64,000 bases of DNA from Nocardioides dongkuii (GCF_014127485.1 NZ_CP059903.1:1798001-1862000), one strand, 5' to 3'. Counted from the first letter of the stretch, positions 37,551 to 45,995 are shown. The notes: generated from the sequence alone by a model not told the origin. Program-made: numbers and translations.

Positions 37551-37805
37551 ATGCACCCCATCCAGATCCCCGACGACTGGGACGACCGAGGACTCATCAC
37601 CTTCGAAGAGTTCTGCGACCTCATCCGCACCCCCCAACGCACCGTCCGCGACTGGCGCCAACGCGGCGTCGGCCCCCGCTGGGCCCGCTTCAACGGCTGC
37701 GGCCGCCTCTACATCACCGTCGCCGAAACCCGCCGATTCCTCAGCTCCGCCACCACGAGCAGCCGCCCGATCCACACGCCCAGCCAGGAGACGCCCCGTG
37801 ACTAG
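37551..37805 (+). CDS. Small helix-turn-helix protein
   Basis: 84 aa with a MerR/excisionase-like HTH: GLITFEEFCDLIRTPQRTVR then DWRQRGVGPRWARFNGCGR, the wing of the fold. GGAAGGACGC precedes the ATG. Its end overlaps the next gene by 8 nt. Likely a regulator or recombination directionality factor for the element. Confidence 0.7.
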   Translation: MHPIQIPDDWDDRGLITFEEFCDLIRTPQRTVRDWRQRGVGPRWARFNGCGRLYITVAETRRFLSSATTSSRPIHTPSQETPRD

Positions 37806-37995
37806 GAAGCGAGAACTCCCCGTCTACGTCAGCCTCGACGAAGCCGCCGAGATCATGTCCCTGTCCACCCGGACCATCCGCCGCCGCATCAGCGACGGCA
37901 CCATCCCCGCCTACCAATGCGGGCGCCGCTCCATCCGGCTACGACTCGACGAACTCGAATCCGCACTGCGCCGCATCCCCTCAGCTCGGCGGTGA
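37798..37995 (+). CDS. Excisionase-like HTH protein
   Basis: 65 aa, GTG start inside the end of the preceding gene. YVSLDEAAEIMSLSTRTIRR followed by RISDGTIPAYQCGRRSIRL is the HTH_17/excisionase fold found in Xis proteins of actinobacterial integrative elements. Two Xis-like proteins in tandem plus the integrase at 43.4-44.6 kb form the likely excision module, though they are 5 kb apart. Confidence 0.75.
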   Translation: MTRKRELPVYVSLDEAAEIMSLSTRTIRRRISDGTIPAYQCGRRSIRLRLDELESALRRIPSARR

Positions 37996-38122
37996 CCGTG
38001 AGGACGACGGCAATCCGCGACTGCACGCGGGGCCCGCCGACTAGCCAGAACTACTCGCGCTGCCCCAGAGTCCGGATGAACGGAGAACTCATCGTCCGCG
38101 AGCCTGCCAGGACGTGGTTCTT

Positions 38123-38534
38123 CTATCCGCCTAGCTGGACGATCTCGGTCGCCAGCTCGACCAACGAGTCGGCTCTCCGTACCAGCGGCTCGGCCTTCGC
38201 GCCGGTGATGAGGTTGGTGCCGTACTCGACGTCACCCTTGACCGCGAGCAGCTCGCGTAAAGCGCGCTCAGCAGTCGCTGCGGCGGATCGGGCACCCAGC
38301 GCTCGCCGTAGCTCCTTGGCTGCTGTGGCGTGGTCGGTGCCCTTGCGAGTGGAGGCGGTCAGCACCGTGACGATGGCATTCTTCGCGCAGATGCCAGCGT
38401 GGATCGAGTCGAGTCGAGTCGCCGGCAGCCGGCGTGTACCGCCCGGCCGCGAGATTGGCCGCCGCGGACGCGGCGTACTCCTCGGCCTTCCTCAGGTAGT
38501 TCCTGGCGTGGTTGCGCTGCTCAGCGGTCGCCAT
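38123..38534 (-). pseudogene. HEPN-like partner of MNT, out of frame at a GACTC repeat
   Basis: The ATG at 38534 overlaps the MNT gene stop (ATGA). Reading frame 1 gives MATAEQRNHARNYLRKAEEY then GRYTPAAGDS, then enters three GACTC units (38420-38406) and drifts to a non-family tail. The frame ending at 38123 contains the matching continuation IHAGICAKNAIVTVL, KGTDHATAAKELRRAL and LVELATEIVQLGG. With one or four GACTC units instead of three, the two halves join in one ~130-aa HEPN-like protein. Either a broken gene or a phase-variable one. Confidence 0.7.
38406..38420 (-). repeat. Three GACTC pentanucleotide units within the HEPN gene
   Basis: Plus strand GAGTC x3 in perfect tandem. Unit length 5 is not a multiple of three, so each slippage event changes the frame of the HEPN reading frame. 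Confidence 0.8.
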
Positions 38535-39124
38535 CAGGCGGCGCCTCGGCTCAGGACCGGCTTCCGACCCACCACGGCAACGCCATCGCGGACGATGTCG
38601 GCCACCACGGGCTCACCCTCCTGAGCCCTCTCTGCGAACTCGGCCGGCGTGAACACCAGGACGTCGCACTCATTGCCCAGTCGCGCACGCACGATGTCCT
38701 CGAGCTCGACGCGCCCGCTCCAACCGGCAGCGGCGATCACCGCGAGGTCGACGTCGCTCGCCTCCGTGGCTTCCCCGCGGGCGATGGAACCGAAGAGCAG
38801 CACTGCCTCCACGTCCGAGCCAACCGCATCGGAGACGGCCGAACGTAGCGACGCCATTGGATCAAGGAGGGCCCGCAATGGCGCGACCGACGCGTGCGCC
38901 TCGTTGATCTCGTGAATGCCGGCCCTACCCACCGTGCGGGACGCGACCAGCCCGAGGCCGGTGAGTGCCTTCAACGCCTCCTGAACTGACCACAGGCTGT
39001 GCTCGTCACTGACGATGCCATGAATCTGCCGGCCCGTCAGCGGCTCACCAGTGCGCAGCAGGACCGCGAGCACTGCTCCACGAGCACCAGGCATCACGCC
39101 ACCGAAGGGCTGGTTGAAGTACAT
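38534..39124 (-). CDS. HTH-MNT nucleotidyltransferase (antitoxin-like)
   Basis: 196 aa. N-terminal ~80 residues form a winged helix (GARGAVLAVLLRTGEPLTGRQIH...), then a minimal nucleotidyltransferase domain with LLFGSIARGEATEASDVDL, the GS-x(n)-DxD active site. In HEPN/MNT systems the MNT protein adds AMP groups to the HEPN RNase and silences it. The fused HTH suggests that it also controls its own promoter. ATG at 39124 with TAGCCT ending 7 nt upstream (leaderless type). Confidence 0.8.
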   Translation of the reverse strand: MYFNQPFGGVMPGARGAVLAVLLRTGEPLTGRQIHGIVSDEHSLWSVQEALKALTGLGLVASRTVGRAGIHEINEAHASVAPLRALLDPMASLRSAVSDAVGSDVEAVLLFGSIARGEATEASDVDLAVIAAAGWSGRVELEDIVRARLGNECDVLVFTPAEFAERAQEGEPVVADIVRDGVAVVGRKPVLSRGAA

Positions 39125-39131
39125 GCGTCTC

Positions 39132-39168
39132 AGGCTACGCCATGACTGAGAAAGCAGTCATATGACTG
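39132..39168 (-). promoter_or_regulatory. Promoter and palindromic operator of the MNT-HEPN operon
   Basis: -10 TAGCCT (39137-39132), 7 nt before the ATG. Upstream is CAGTCATATGACTG (39155-39168), a perfect 14-bp palindrome, plus a CAGTC/GACTG pair around 39145-39159. A plausible autoregulatory site for the HTH domain of the MNT protein. Confidence 0.5.
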
Positions 39169-39321
39169 TCAGTACAATCATATGCTCGCCATGGCTCGGG
39201 GACGCCGTGTAGGCCGATCCACCCAGAGACGCGCGACCCGCAGTGGCGTTGGCCTTCAGCACGCGCGAGTGTCGCCTGCGAACAGGCACCTACGTGGCGC
39301 GACCAATGCCACAATCGCCGC

Positions 39322-40677
39322 GTGGCATCTCTACCCAGCGCCAACGACCGCCCCGACGAAGTCGAGGTCACGATTGAACACAAAGCTACGTCCGTCGAGG
39401 TCCTGTCCCAGCTCTGCCGAGATGCCAGCTCCGCCTTGCCGAAGGAGAAGCAGCTCCACGTCCGCATTGGTCATTTCGATCAACCCGGATTTCTCAACCC
39501 GAAGTTGTTCGGATTCTGGATCCTTCCGTCGTTAAATGAGCCAGCCGAACTGCCACCGATGCCGGGGATCGACAACCTTGGGGTGGAATGGGCGTCAGAA
39601 CAGATGGCGGAATGGGCTGCGCCAGAAGACGTCCGCCGACTGCTCGAAGAACCCGGGGCTTCGATCCAAGACCCTGGATCGAGTACTGAAGAGAGTCCCT
39701 CGATCTGGGCCGTTGCCCTTCGCTCACCAGTCGAGACGCAGATTGAATCGACCCTTACCGCGTTAGCGATGCTCATTGCAAGACGTGGACTGTCCGGCGA
39801 TCTCGCCGGCGCCCCCGTCGACTCGTTGCCGGAGAAAGCGGCTCGCGTTGACGCCGAGACAACCAAGTTGGTCGAGGAGCAAGTTCGGAATCATGGCTGG
39901 CGCGACGCCGCGCGGACCGTCCTAGCGCGCGCGCAAGCGGCGGGGTTCTCACTGCACGTTACATACGCAAGTCCACTGTTCACAGCGCGTGAGTCAAGCG
40001 CGCGAATGCCCTTGAGTCGCCACGTCTACAACAGCTTCCCTGGGGCCCGCTCAGCGATCGACCAGATTGTTAACGTGCTCACGCAGGGCTGGACGCTGGC
40101 CGGACCGATCCCCGAAGAGATTCTACAAACGACCCGCGACATGTTCGAGACCAGTGGCATTCCGGCGCTCACCGCACATTCCGTGAGAGACGGTCTTGTT
40201 TGTGGAGTTGGGGCACTCGCATTGTCGTCGGTTCCTGTCAAGAACCCATGGATACTACGCCCGGAGCAAATCGAAAGCCTCGAGGGCGAGGCCGCGGTCA
40301 TTGCCACTACACAGGGAATAGAGACGATACGGCCCGTCTTGACGATGACTGGCCTAAGCCAAATCGATTCAAGTCTCGGCTTAAGTCTATTAGAACCCCT
40401 TGTTGTCTCGTCGTCCCATTACGACCTGCACGTCCGCGTCATGCTCAGCGCGAAAATAATGATGCACCTACCCCTCGATCGCAAACAAATTGGCGATTGG
40501 CCGGAGCGCTCAAGCGCATATGCAGAAGCCCAGCTCTTGGGCCTCAAGTCTACGGTGGAGAAAATCTTCAACGCAGCATCTCTGCGACTGCCGTCGCCTA
40601 CGTCTTCCATCTATCTACCCGGCCGAGACCTGATGAGCCCCGACGCAAGTTCAATTTCTCTCGGAACGAGAAGCTGA
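39322..40677 (+). CDS. Unrecognised 451-aa protein, first gene of a two-gene cassette
   Basis: GTG start at 39322, with CACAAT ending 6 nt upstream as a possible leaderless -10. No signal peptide or membrane segment. No motif I can assign. Features seen: an acidic middle (PEDVRRLLEEPGASIQD), a long charged helical part around residues 165-195, and a C-terminal half with LHVRVMLSAKIMMHLPLD. Codon use is less GC-rich than the flanking BREX and relaxase genes. It is followed after 7 nt by the membrane-protein gene, so they are co-transcribed. Possibly a defence or toxin-type cassette, judged only from location. Confidence 0.65.
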   Translation: MASLPSANDRPDEVEVTIEHKATSVEVLSQLCRDASSALPKEKQLHVRIGHFDQPGFLNPKLFGFWILPSLNEPAELPPMPGIDNLGVEWASEQMAEWAAPEDVRRLLEEPGASIQDPGSSTEESPSIWAVALRSPVETQIESTLTALAMLIARRGLSGDLAGAPVDSLPEKAARVDAETTKLVEEQVRNHGWRDAARTVLARAQAAGFSLHVTYASPLFTARESSARMPLSRHVYNSFPGARSAIDQIVNVLTQGWTLAGPIPEEILQTTRDMFETSGIPALTAHSVRDGLVCGVGALALSSVPVKNPWILRPEQIESLEGEAAVIATTQGIETIRPVLTMTGLSQIDSSLGLSLLEPLVVSSSHYDLHVRVMLSAKIMMHLPLDRKQIGDWPERSSAYAEAQLLGLKSTVEKIFNAASLRLPSPTSSIYLPGRDLMSPDASSISLGTRS

Positions 40678-40684
40678 ATCCTTG

Positions 40685-43324
40685 ATGGCGAGACGTTCGA
40701 GCGGATCCAATGAACACTTCCATCTCGTCGACGACGCCTTGTCTCTCGCGCGACGTGTGCCTTTCGTCCGGGTCCGACGTTTTCAACGACTGATCCGTCA
40801 GTTCGTCAAAGGGCGCTGGATAGAGCTGGCGTTACGCCTCTTGCGAGCGACTGGAAGCCTTGGCCCACTTGACTCTTGGGCACGACTAGCGCGCGTCCGG
40901 CAATCCGCCCTTATTCGATTTTCCTTGAGCGCTCAAATCATTGATGCTGGCGATGTTGCCTATGTGAGGCGCGACCTCGAGAGTGGCGGACTCGCCGAAG
41001 CCGTACTCACCTGCCGGACCCCTACGCCCCTCCCGGATGCCCGAACCGCAATCGGCGGCCTTGGCATGCTGTCGCCGCCTCTGCAAGCAAGGGCCGCACT
41101 CTGGATTAGGAACCAGGAAAGGTTCGAGGAGGAACTGCCACAAACGGTTTACCAGGCGATCGTGCTTGATGGACCCGCGGCAATCGGAAGCAATGTTTTC
41201 GACTTGATGTTGCTTCAGGTACCTCGCGTGGCGGGCCGCCTGACCGAGGCTCAAGCCATCCAACTGTTTAAGACGCTGTGGCCATTCGCCAGCGCATTGC
41301 ACGATCCATACGACCCGGGCGCCAAAAAGCCCGTCACGGCCTCGGCGCTCGTCCGATTGGTGGCGCAACGCCCGGAAGTCGAGACGGAGTTGGTCGCGCT
41401 CGCTAAATCCCTGTCCGGATATCAAAGATCTGAAGCGGTAGACCTTCTTGCGAGGGGCGTACGTGCCCGGGGCCAAGCGGCACCGGCTGCATTCATCCAG
41501 GTGGCCACGACGATGCCGATGACACCAGCCGAACTCGCTCGATTTGCGCAGGTCGCGGAAACCGCACAAAGAATTTCACCATCAGGTGTCGCGATCAAGT
41601 CCGATCTGGATATCCGACAGTGGCGGCTAGCCGTGAGTAAACTTCTTGAGCTTCTGCTTGCCATTGTGCCAGCGCCGGCCCTAATAGCCGCTCTCTTGAT
41701 CTTGAACCCACCTTCGCCCAAATGGCTAGGGAATATCGCGGTCGTGCAGATTCCTGTCGATGCCGCTGTTGCAATCGTCGCGTTGATCGCAACAGTCAAC
41801 GTGTTCACCGTCCAGCTATCCACGCAGCGCCTCCCGGGAACGGTCGCGCGTGCAGCGTCGCAGCCGCGGATCCTGCTGGGTGCCTATATTGCAGCAGGCG
41901 CGCTCCTAATGTCGATTCTGTTCACGCCGGCATCTCCCCCCGCGCTTTGGGTGCCAATGCAATCTGCTGCCGCGCTACTTTCGATCGGTTGGCTGGCAGT
42001 TGCCCTCGGGAGGATTTTCGGGAAGACCGACACCGCCGAAGCTTGCCGAACCTTCGTCGATCAGAACATCGCTCGCTGGGCGCGAACGGGAAGGAGGTTC
42101 GGCAAGAGCCAGGCCAGAGCTGTACAGCTACAGCGATCAGTCGAGTCGTTGCCGTTCATCAAGTTCAGCGGCGCGGAAATGCTCGGACACGACGTCGTAC
42201 TAATCAAGTCTGAAGGCCGTGGCGTTACGTTGCCCAACCGTAGAACACTGAGGAAGGCTCTCACCGCCGAGCAATTTGCGACAGGTGGATACCTCCAGAT
42301 AGTGCACTCTTTCGGACTCGTCGTAGGAGCGGGGGAAACGGTTGCGGTGGTGAGGCCGCCTGCCGGCGCGTCCGTGCCGGTCGCGCTTCAGAGGCAAATT
42401 TCCGACATGCTTCGCCCACGGTCAGCCAAGGCGCTCGAGGACGTATCTACGCAGACGGTCAATCTGGTTTCCTTGGCGCTGAATACAGTCGGTTCCGGCG
42501 AGTCCCGCATTGGTGAGTCGGTGGCTGAACAGGCCTCGCGAATCATCCGCGCGCACATGGCTGGGGTGCAGTCCTCTCGACGGAAGACTCATGAGCGGCT
42601 GGCAAGCGTTGACGGCAGTCGGTCCGAATCCGAGAGGCAGGTCTATCCGGTAGACCCCATGCTGCGGGATGCGGTTCGTGTGCTGGTGGATGGCGCAAGA
42701 GGATTGCGTTCGGGTGACGCGCGGGCCGCGGAAGTAGTCCTTGACGCCTGTTTGGCGGCCTCGGGGCCTGCCGACCATGTTCCCGTAATGGTTGCTTCCG
42801 CCTTGACTGACCTCGATCACGGATCGCTCGCGCCAGAGTTCATGGCATCATGCCTTCGTTCAGCGGGAATTCGTAGCATCCAACTGCGTCAGCGGGACGT
42901 CTTCGACATGATCGTGCGGCAGATTGCAGCACTTGCCAATGATGCGGACCATGAAGTTCAAGCGATTCGCAGTTTGGCTGCGCTTGGATCAGCCTGCGCT
43001 CGACTGGAGCCGACCCTGTTCGGCGTCGCTTGGCGGTGGGTGGAGGCTTGGGCCTCTAAGTCAACCAACTCGACAGAGATAACTCGTGTCGTAATGCAAA
43101 TGGGCGCAGCATCATTGGAGAGTGGAGTCTTCGCGGCCGCTCTAGAATGCGGTGAATACATTAATGACAGCGGGCACCTAGCCGAGCTGTCGCGCCTCGC
43201 CGACTTGGACCATGTCTTCGCAGAGGCATCAGCGGCCGCCCTGTGGTCCGTTTACTTGGGCCTAGTCCCAACTGACTCTCTGGAGCGATTTCGAGACCTC
43301 GCCCACTCCTTGCAGGACGTATAG
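40685..43324 (+). CDS. Unrecognised large membrane protein, second gene of the cassette
   Basis: 879 aa from the ATG at 40685 (an in-frame TTG precedes it). About 320 soluble residues come first, then four hydrophobic segments at roughly 320-450 (LLAIVPAPALIAALLI; AVAIVALIATVNVF; LLGAYIAAGALLMSI; AALLSIGWLAVALG), then ~430 soluble, mostly helical residues. NVFTVQLSTQRLPG between helices 2 and 3 faintly recalls DUF2254-type membrane proteins. Both flanks are cytoplasmic by the positive-inside rule. Less GC-rich than its neighbours. No known family recognised. Confidence 0.7.
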   Translation: MARRSSGSNEHFHLVDDALSLARRVPFVRVRRFQRLIRQFVKGRWIELALRLLRATGSLGPLDSWARLARVRQSALIRFSLSAQIIDAGDVAYVRRDLESGGLAEAVLTCRTPTPLPDARTAIGGLGMLSPPLQARAALWIRNQERFEEELPQTVYQAIVLDGPAAIGSNVFDLMLLQVPRVAGRLTEAQAIQLFKTLWPFASALHDPYDPGAKKPVTASALVRLVAQRPEVETELVALAKSLSGYQRSEAVDLLARGVRARGQAAPAAFIQVATTMPMTPAELARFAQVAETAQRISPSGVAIKSDLDIRQWRLAVSKLLELLLAIVPAPALIAALLILNPPSPKWLGNIAVVQIPVDAAVAIVALIATVNVFTVQLSTQRLPGTVARAASQPRILLGAYIAAGALLMSILFTPASPPALWVPMQSAAALLSIGWLAVALGRIFGKTDTAEACRTFVDQNIARWARTGRRFGKSQARAVQLQRSVESLPFIKFSGAEMLGHDVVLIKSEGRGVTLPNRRTLRKALTAEQFATGGYLQIVHSFGLVVGAGETVAVVRPPAGASVPVALQRQISDMLRPRSAKALEDVSTQTVNLVSLALNTVGSGESRIGESVAEQASRIIRAHMAGVQSSRRKTHERLASVDGSRSESERQVYPVDPMLRDAVRVLVDGARGLRSGDARAAEVVLDACLAASGPADHVPVMVASALTDLDHGSLAPEFMASCLRSAGIRSIQLRQRDVFDMIVRQIAALANDADHEVQAIRSLAALGSACARLEPTLFGVAWRWVEAWASKSTNSTEITRVVMQMGAASLESGVFAAALECGEYINDSGHLAELSRLADLDHVFAEASAAALWSVYLGLVPTDSLERFRDLAHSLQDV

Positions 43325-43446
43325 CTGGCTCTATTCGCATCTACCGACGTCGTAGCCCGCGGCGGTCCACCAAACCAGTCCACCTCCACGTGGCGTGTTG
43401 ACGGCAAATCACTCGGCGCGACTAGCGCGTATCGTCATAGCCCGGC

Positions 43447-44598
43447 CTATGAGCCAGCTAGCTCCGACAGGCGCCGAGCGATCTCGGCATCACGGTCGGC
43501 AGCCGCGTGCTGGTAGCGCATCGCTGCCCCTGGCGTCGAGTGGCCGAGGCGACCCATGAGTTCCGCCAGGGTGGCACCGGTCTGCGCGGCCAGGACAGCG
43601 CCGGTGTGCCGGAGGTCGTGCCAACGGAGGTCTGGACGGCCGGCGGCCTCGCGGGCCGGGTAGTAGACCTTGTAGAGCGTCGCCGGAGCCATGTGGCGGT
43701 TGCTGTCGCCCGCGGCCGGGAAGAGCAGCGACTCTCTGCCGGGTGCGGTGTGGTCGGAGAGGTGGTCCTTCACCAGCGGCAGCAGGTGGGGTGGGATGGC
43801 AACGTCGCGGACGCCCGCGTCGGTCTTGGGTGGGCCAATGATGAACTCGCCGTCGACCCGGACGACGCCACGGCGTACCTTCACCCGCCCGGTGCGCAGG
43901 TCGATGTCGCCGCGCCGGAGCTCGGTCAGCTCGCCGAAGCGCATGGCGCACCACGCGGCGAGGAGCGCCATGAGCTTGTAGCGCTCGGGCAGTTCCTCGA
44001 CGATCGTCTTGAGCTCCTCGAGGCTGGCCGGCTGGACGTGGTGGGCGCGCTTCGCGCTGCCGGCTCCGCGGATCTGAGCCGGGTTGTAGGGGACCAGGGG
44101 ATGGGGGCGCTCCGAAGCGGCGCTGGCGAAGATGGTGCGGAGCAGGCTGTAGGACTGGGCTCGGGCGGTCTCTCGTCCGGGCGCGAGAGTGTCGTACCAG
44201 GCGTTGACGTCCTCGGCCGAGATCCGGTCCATGCGCTCGTTGCCGAACGACGGGTAGATGAACGTGTCGAGGAGCATCCGGTACTGCTGCCTGGTCGTGG
44301 GCCGCAGCGCGCGCCCCTGCGTCTTTCTCGTCTCGAGCCACTCGTCGGCGTACACACGCAGGGTTGGGACCTCCCTCTGCCGGGCTGCGCGCGCGGCGGC
44401 TTCCGGTGCCCAGAGCTCGAGGTTGATCTCGGCGCGGCGCGCCGTCAGCCACGCGATGGCATCGTCCTTCGCCGCGAACGTCTCCGGTGCGCGATAGAGC
44501 CTGCCGTCGGGCCCGGTGTAGGCAGCTCGGTACCGCCCGGATGCGAGCCGCTCGACGCGGCCGAACCCTCGCCTCCTGCTCGCACTCTTCCTGGGCAC
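43447..44598 (-). CDS. int: Tyrosine site-specific integrase
   Basis: 383 aa from a GTG at 44598 (VPRKSASRRRGFGRVERL); an ATG at 44631 is in frame but lies within arm-type repeats. N-terminal arm-binding domain (SGRYRAAYTGPDGRLYR), SAM-like core-binding domain, and catalytic domain with the first Arg in WCAMRFGELTELR, HDLRHTGA, LGHSTPGAAM and the nucleophile Tyr in MRYQHA. Integrates the island at tRNA-Val(CAC). It sits at the right end, far from the tRNA gene itself. Confidence 0.92.
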   Translation of the reverse strand: MPRKSASRRRGFGRVERLASGRYRAAYTGPDGRLYRAPETFAAKDDAIAWLTARRAEINLELWAPEAAARAARQREVPTLRVYADEWLETRKTQGRALRPTTRQQYRMLLDTFIYPSFGNERMDRISAEDVNAWYDTLAPGRETARAQSYSLLRTIFASAASERPHPLVPYNPAQIRGAGSAKRAHHVQPASLEELKTIVEELPERYKLMALLAAWCAMRFGELTELRRGDIDLRTGRVKVRRGVVRVDGEFIIGPPKTDAGVRDVAIPPHLLPLVKDHLSDHTAPGRESLLFPAAGDSNRHMAPATLYKVYYPAREAAGRPDLRWHDLRHTGAVLAAQTGATLAELMGRLGHSTPGAAMRYQHAAADRDAEIARRLSELAGS

Positions 44599-44621
44599 GC
44601 CGGTCCCTTCCGAGTCGATTT

Positions 44622-44657
44622 CGAGGAACATACGAGGAACAACGAGGAACAACGAGG
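44622..44657. repeat. Right arm-type integrase sites
   Basis: CGAGGAACA at 44622-44630, 44633-44641 and 44643-44651, then CGAGG at 44653-44657. Same sequence and orientation as the left-end pair. Located immediately upstream of int, as expected for attP arms. Confidence 0.65.
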
Positions 44658-44771
44658 TCCGAATCTGTCCGGACGTGTCCGCACCTGTCGTTGACGTATA
44701 TGCCTTCTGACCTGCGAAGATACAGGAGTGCGGCGCAGTCGCGCGAGTTGGGCGAGGGCGGTTCTCAAAAC

Positions 44772-44789
44772 TTCGAACCCAGTATCGCC
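44772..44789 (+). repeat. attR core
   Basis: Exact copy of 20844-20861 (3' end of tRNA-Val(CAC)); the next bases ACCGC resume the chromosome. Confidence 0.85.
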
Positions 44790-44808
44790 ACCGCAGCTCG
44801 TGCACGCC

Positions 44809-44838
44809 GAGGCCGACTCCCACCCGGGAGCCGGCCTC
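44809..44838 (+). terminator. Displaced terminator of tRNA-Val(CAC)
   Basis: GAGGCCG-A-CTCCC / GGGAG-C-CGGCCTC hairpin followed by GTGTCTTTCT, 19 nt beyond attR. Without the island it would sit directly behind the tRNA gene. The rest of 44839-45062 shows no gene. Confidence 0.7.
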
Positions 44839-45062
44839 GTGTCTTTCTCCGCCGGACGGCCTCCCGCCGTACCGGAGGGGAGTGGTGCCCATCAGGCGCA
44901 CCCACTGAGCGGCTCGGCCCCGCACCGTGTTCAGTCCTGAACACCTGTCCCACCCGGGACACCTCGGCACTGCGAGCGGGCTCGTCGTCGGGTGTCACCA
45001 TCGCGCGCCCGGGGCGGGTGGAGGCGGTCATGACCACGACTGAACCGCCACGACCCAATGAG

Positions 45063-45096
45063 ACCGCCCCGCACTCCGGATGGAGTGCGGGGCGGT
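45063..45096 (-). terminator. Terminator of the secreted nuclease gene
   Basis: 15-bp perfect stem ACCGCCCCGCACTCC with a 4-nt loop, 30 nt after the stop codon on the minus strand. Confidence 0.8.
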
Positions 45097-45126
45097 TCGC
45101 TTCTCTGGTGGTGCGGTGCACTGCGG

Positions 45127-45837
45127 TCAGCAGTTGCCCCACATGCCGCGATCCTGTCGCTTCGCCGCGGTCTGGGCGTTGCGGTACGACTTCACGCGGG
45201 CGAACGGCTTCTTGAAGACGTAGACCTCGGCGTGACCGCGCACGAGCTGACGGCGGCCGGCGTCGACCTTGCCCTTGGTCTTCGTGACGTACCGCAGCCA
45301 GCGGCCGTAGCGGTCCTTCAGGTTCTGGCTGCGGTCGGAGAGCAGCGAGACGCGGGTCTTGGGCTTCAGGAGCTTCTTCAGCGATCGGGATGCCTCGGGG
45401 CCGCCACACTCGGTGCTGCCGTGGACCTCGGGGGTGTCGATGCCGATGAGGCGCACGCTGACCTTCGGGCCGCGGGGCAGGATGCGGACGTTGACGGTGT
45501 CGCCGTCGACGACCCTGATGACCTTGGCCTGGTTCCGCTTGAGCGGCTCGGGGGTCGAGGGGGGCGGGTTGGAGTCCCCGCCGCCGCCGGGAGGGGTCTT
45601 GCCGTAGTAGCAGGGGCAGGGGTTGGACTCGCAGGCAACGCCGTCGTCTTCGGAGTCGAGACCGTGGGGGTCGTTCTGCGGGCCGCCGTGGTTGAGGAAG
45701 AAGATCTGCGCGGCGCGCTGGGTGGCGAAGTCGGCGCAGTCCTTGTCCGCGGCCTGAGCCGGGGTGACTGTGAACCCGATGAGGCCTGCGGCTGCCACCG
45801 CGAGGGCGAGGGTGAGAAGAGTGATGCGTCGAAGCAC
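45127..45837 (-). CDS. Secreted excalibur-thermonuclease protein
   Basis: 236 aa. Signal peptide (MLRRITLLTLALAVAAAGLI ... AQA-AD). Then an excalibur calcium-binding motif (DSEDDGVACE, residues ~62-71, plus a CPCYYG), a Gly/Pro linker, and a staphylococcal-nuclease domain starting at ~104 with VVDGDTVNVR, catalytic Arg and Glu in VRLIGIDTPE, and the second Arg in DRYGRWLRYV. Excreted Ca2+-dependent DNA/RNA degrading enzyme. Unusual domain order with excalibur first. Own terminator downstream. Confidence 0.88.
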   Translation of the reverse strand: MLRRITLLTLALAVAAAGLIGFTVTPAQAADKDCADFATQRAAQIFFLNHGGPQNDPHGLDSEDDGVACESNPCPCYYGKTPPGGGGDSNPPPSTPEPLKRNQAKVIRVVDGDTVNVRILPRGPKVSVRLIGIDTPEVHGSTECGGPEASRSLKKLLKPKTRVSLLSDRSQNLKDRYGRWLRYVTKTKGKVDAGRRQLVRGHAEVYVFKKPFARVKSYRNAQTAAKRQDRGMWGNC

Positions 45838-45930
45838 GGGAGTGTCCCTTCCGAGGTGTGCTGGTCTCGGGAGGGTAGGCGGTGGTGACGGTCGTCGCAG
45901 CCGAACGCGAAGAGCCCCCCGGGAGGGCCG

Positions 45931-45949
45931 TGTTCGCCCTGGACGAACA
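45931..45949. promoter_or_regulatory. Candidate ClgR site upstream of lon
   Basis: TGTTCGCCCTGGACGAACA, perfect 6-bp inverted arms; GTTCGC-N5-ACGAAC is one base off the GTTCGC-N5-GCGAAC form I recall for the ClgR activator of lon and clp genes in actinobacteria. It lies 47 bp before the lon ATG. Confidence 0.45.
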
Positions 45950-45995
45950 GCGGCCGCGGCCGGAACACGGTGAGGCTGCCGGGGGTTGAGCCGGC

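Larger units (their letters stand above)
20844..44789. mobile_element. Integrative genomic island carrying BREX type 3
   Basis: About 24 kb bounded by an 18-bp direct repeat, the first copy inside tRNA-Val(CAC). A tyrosine integrase lies next to the right end, reading inward. Cargo: BREX type 3 operon, DUF1643-like pair, MobF relaxase, HTH/excisionase pair, HEPN/MNT pair, two-gene unknown cassette. No conjugative secretion genes are seen, so it would be mobilisable rather than self-transmissible. Base composition varies between blocks (the 39.3-43.3 kb part is clearly less GC-rich), pointing to mosaic origin. Right after the right repeat comes a hairpin terminator that fits the displaced tRNA terminator. 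Confidence 0.85.

Noticed and set aside
20844..44789. Prophage
   Set aside because: No capsid, terminase, tail or lysis genes; the cargo is defence plus mobilisation.
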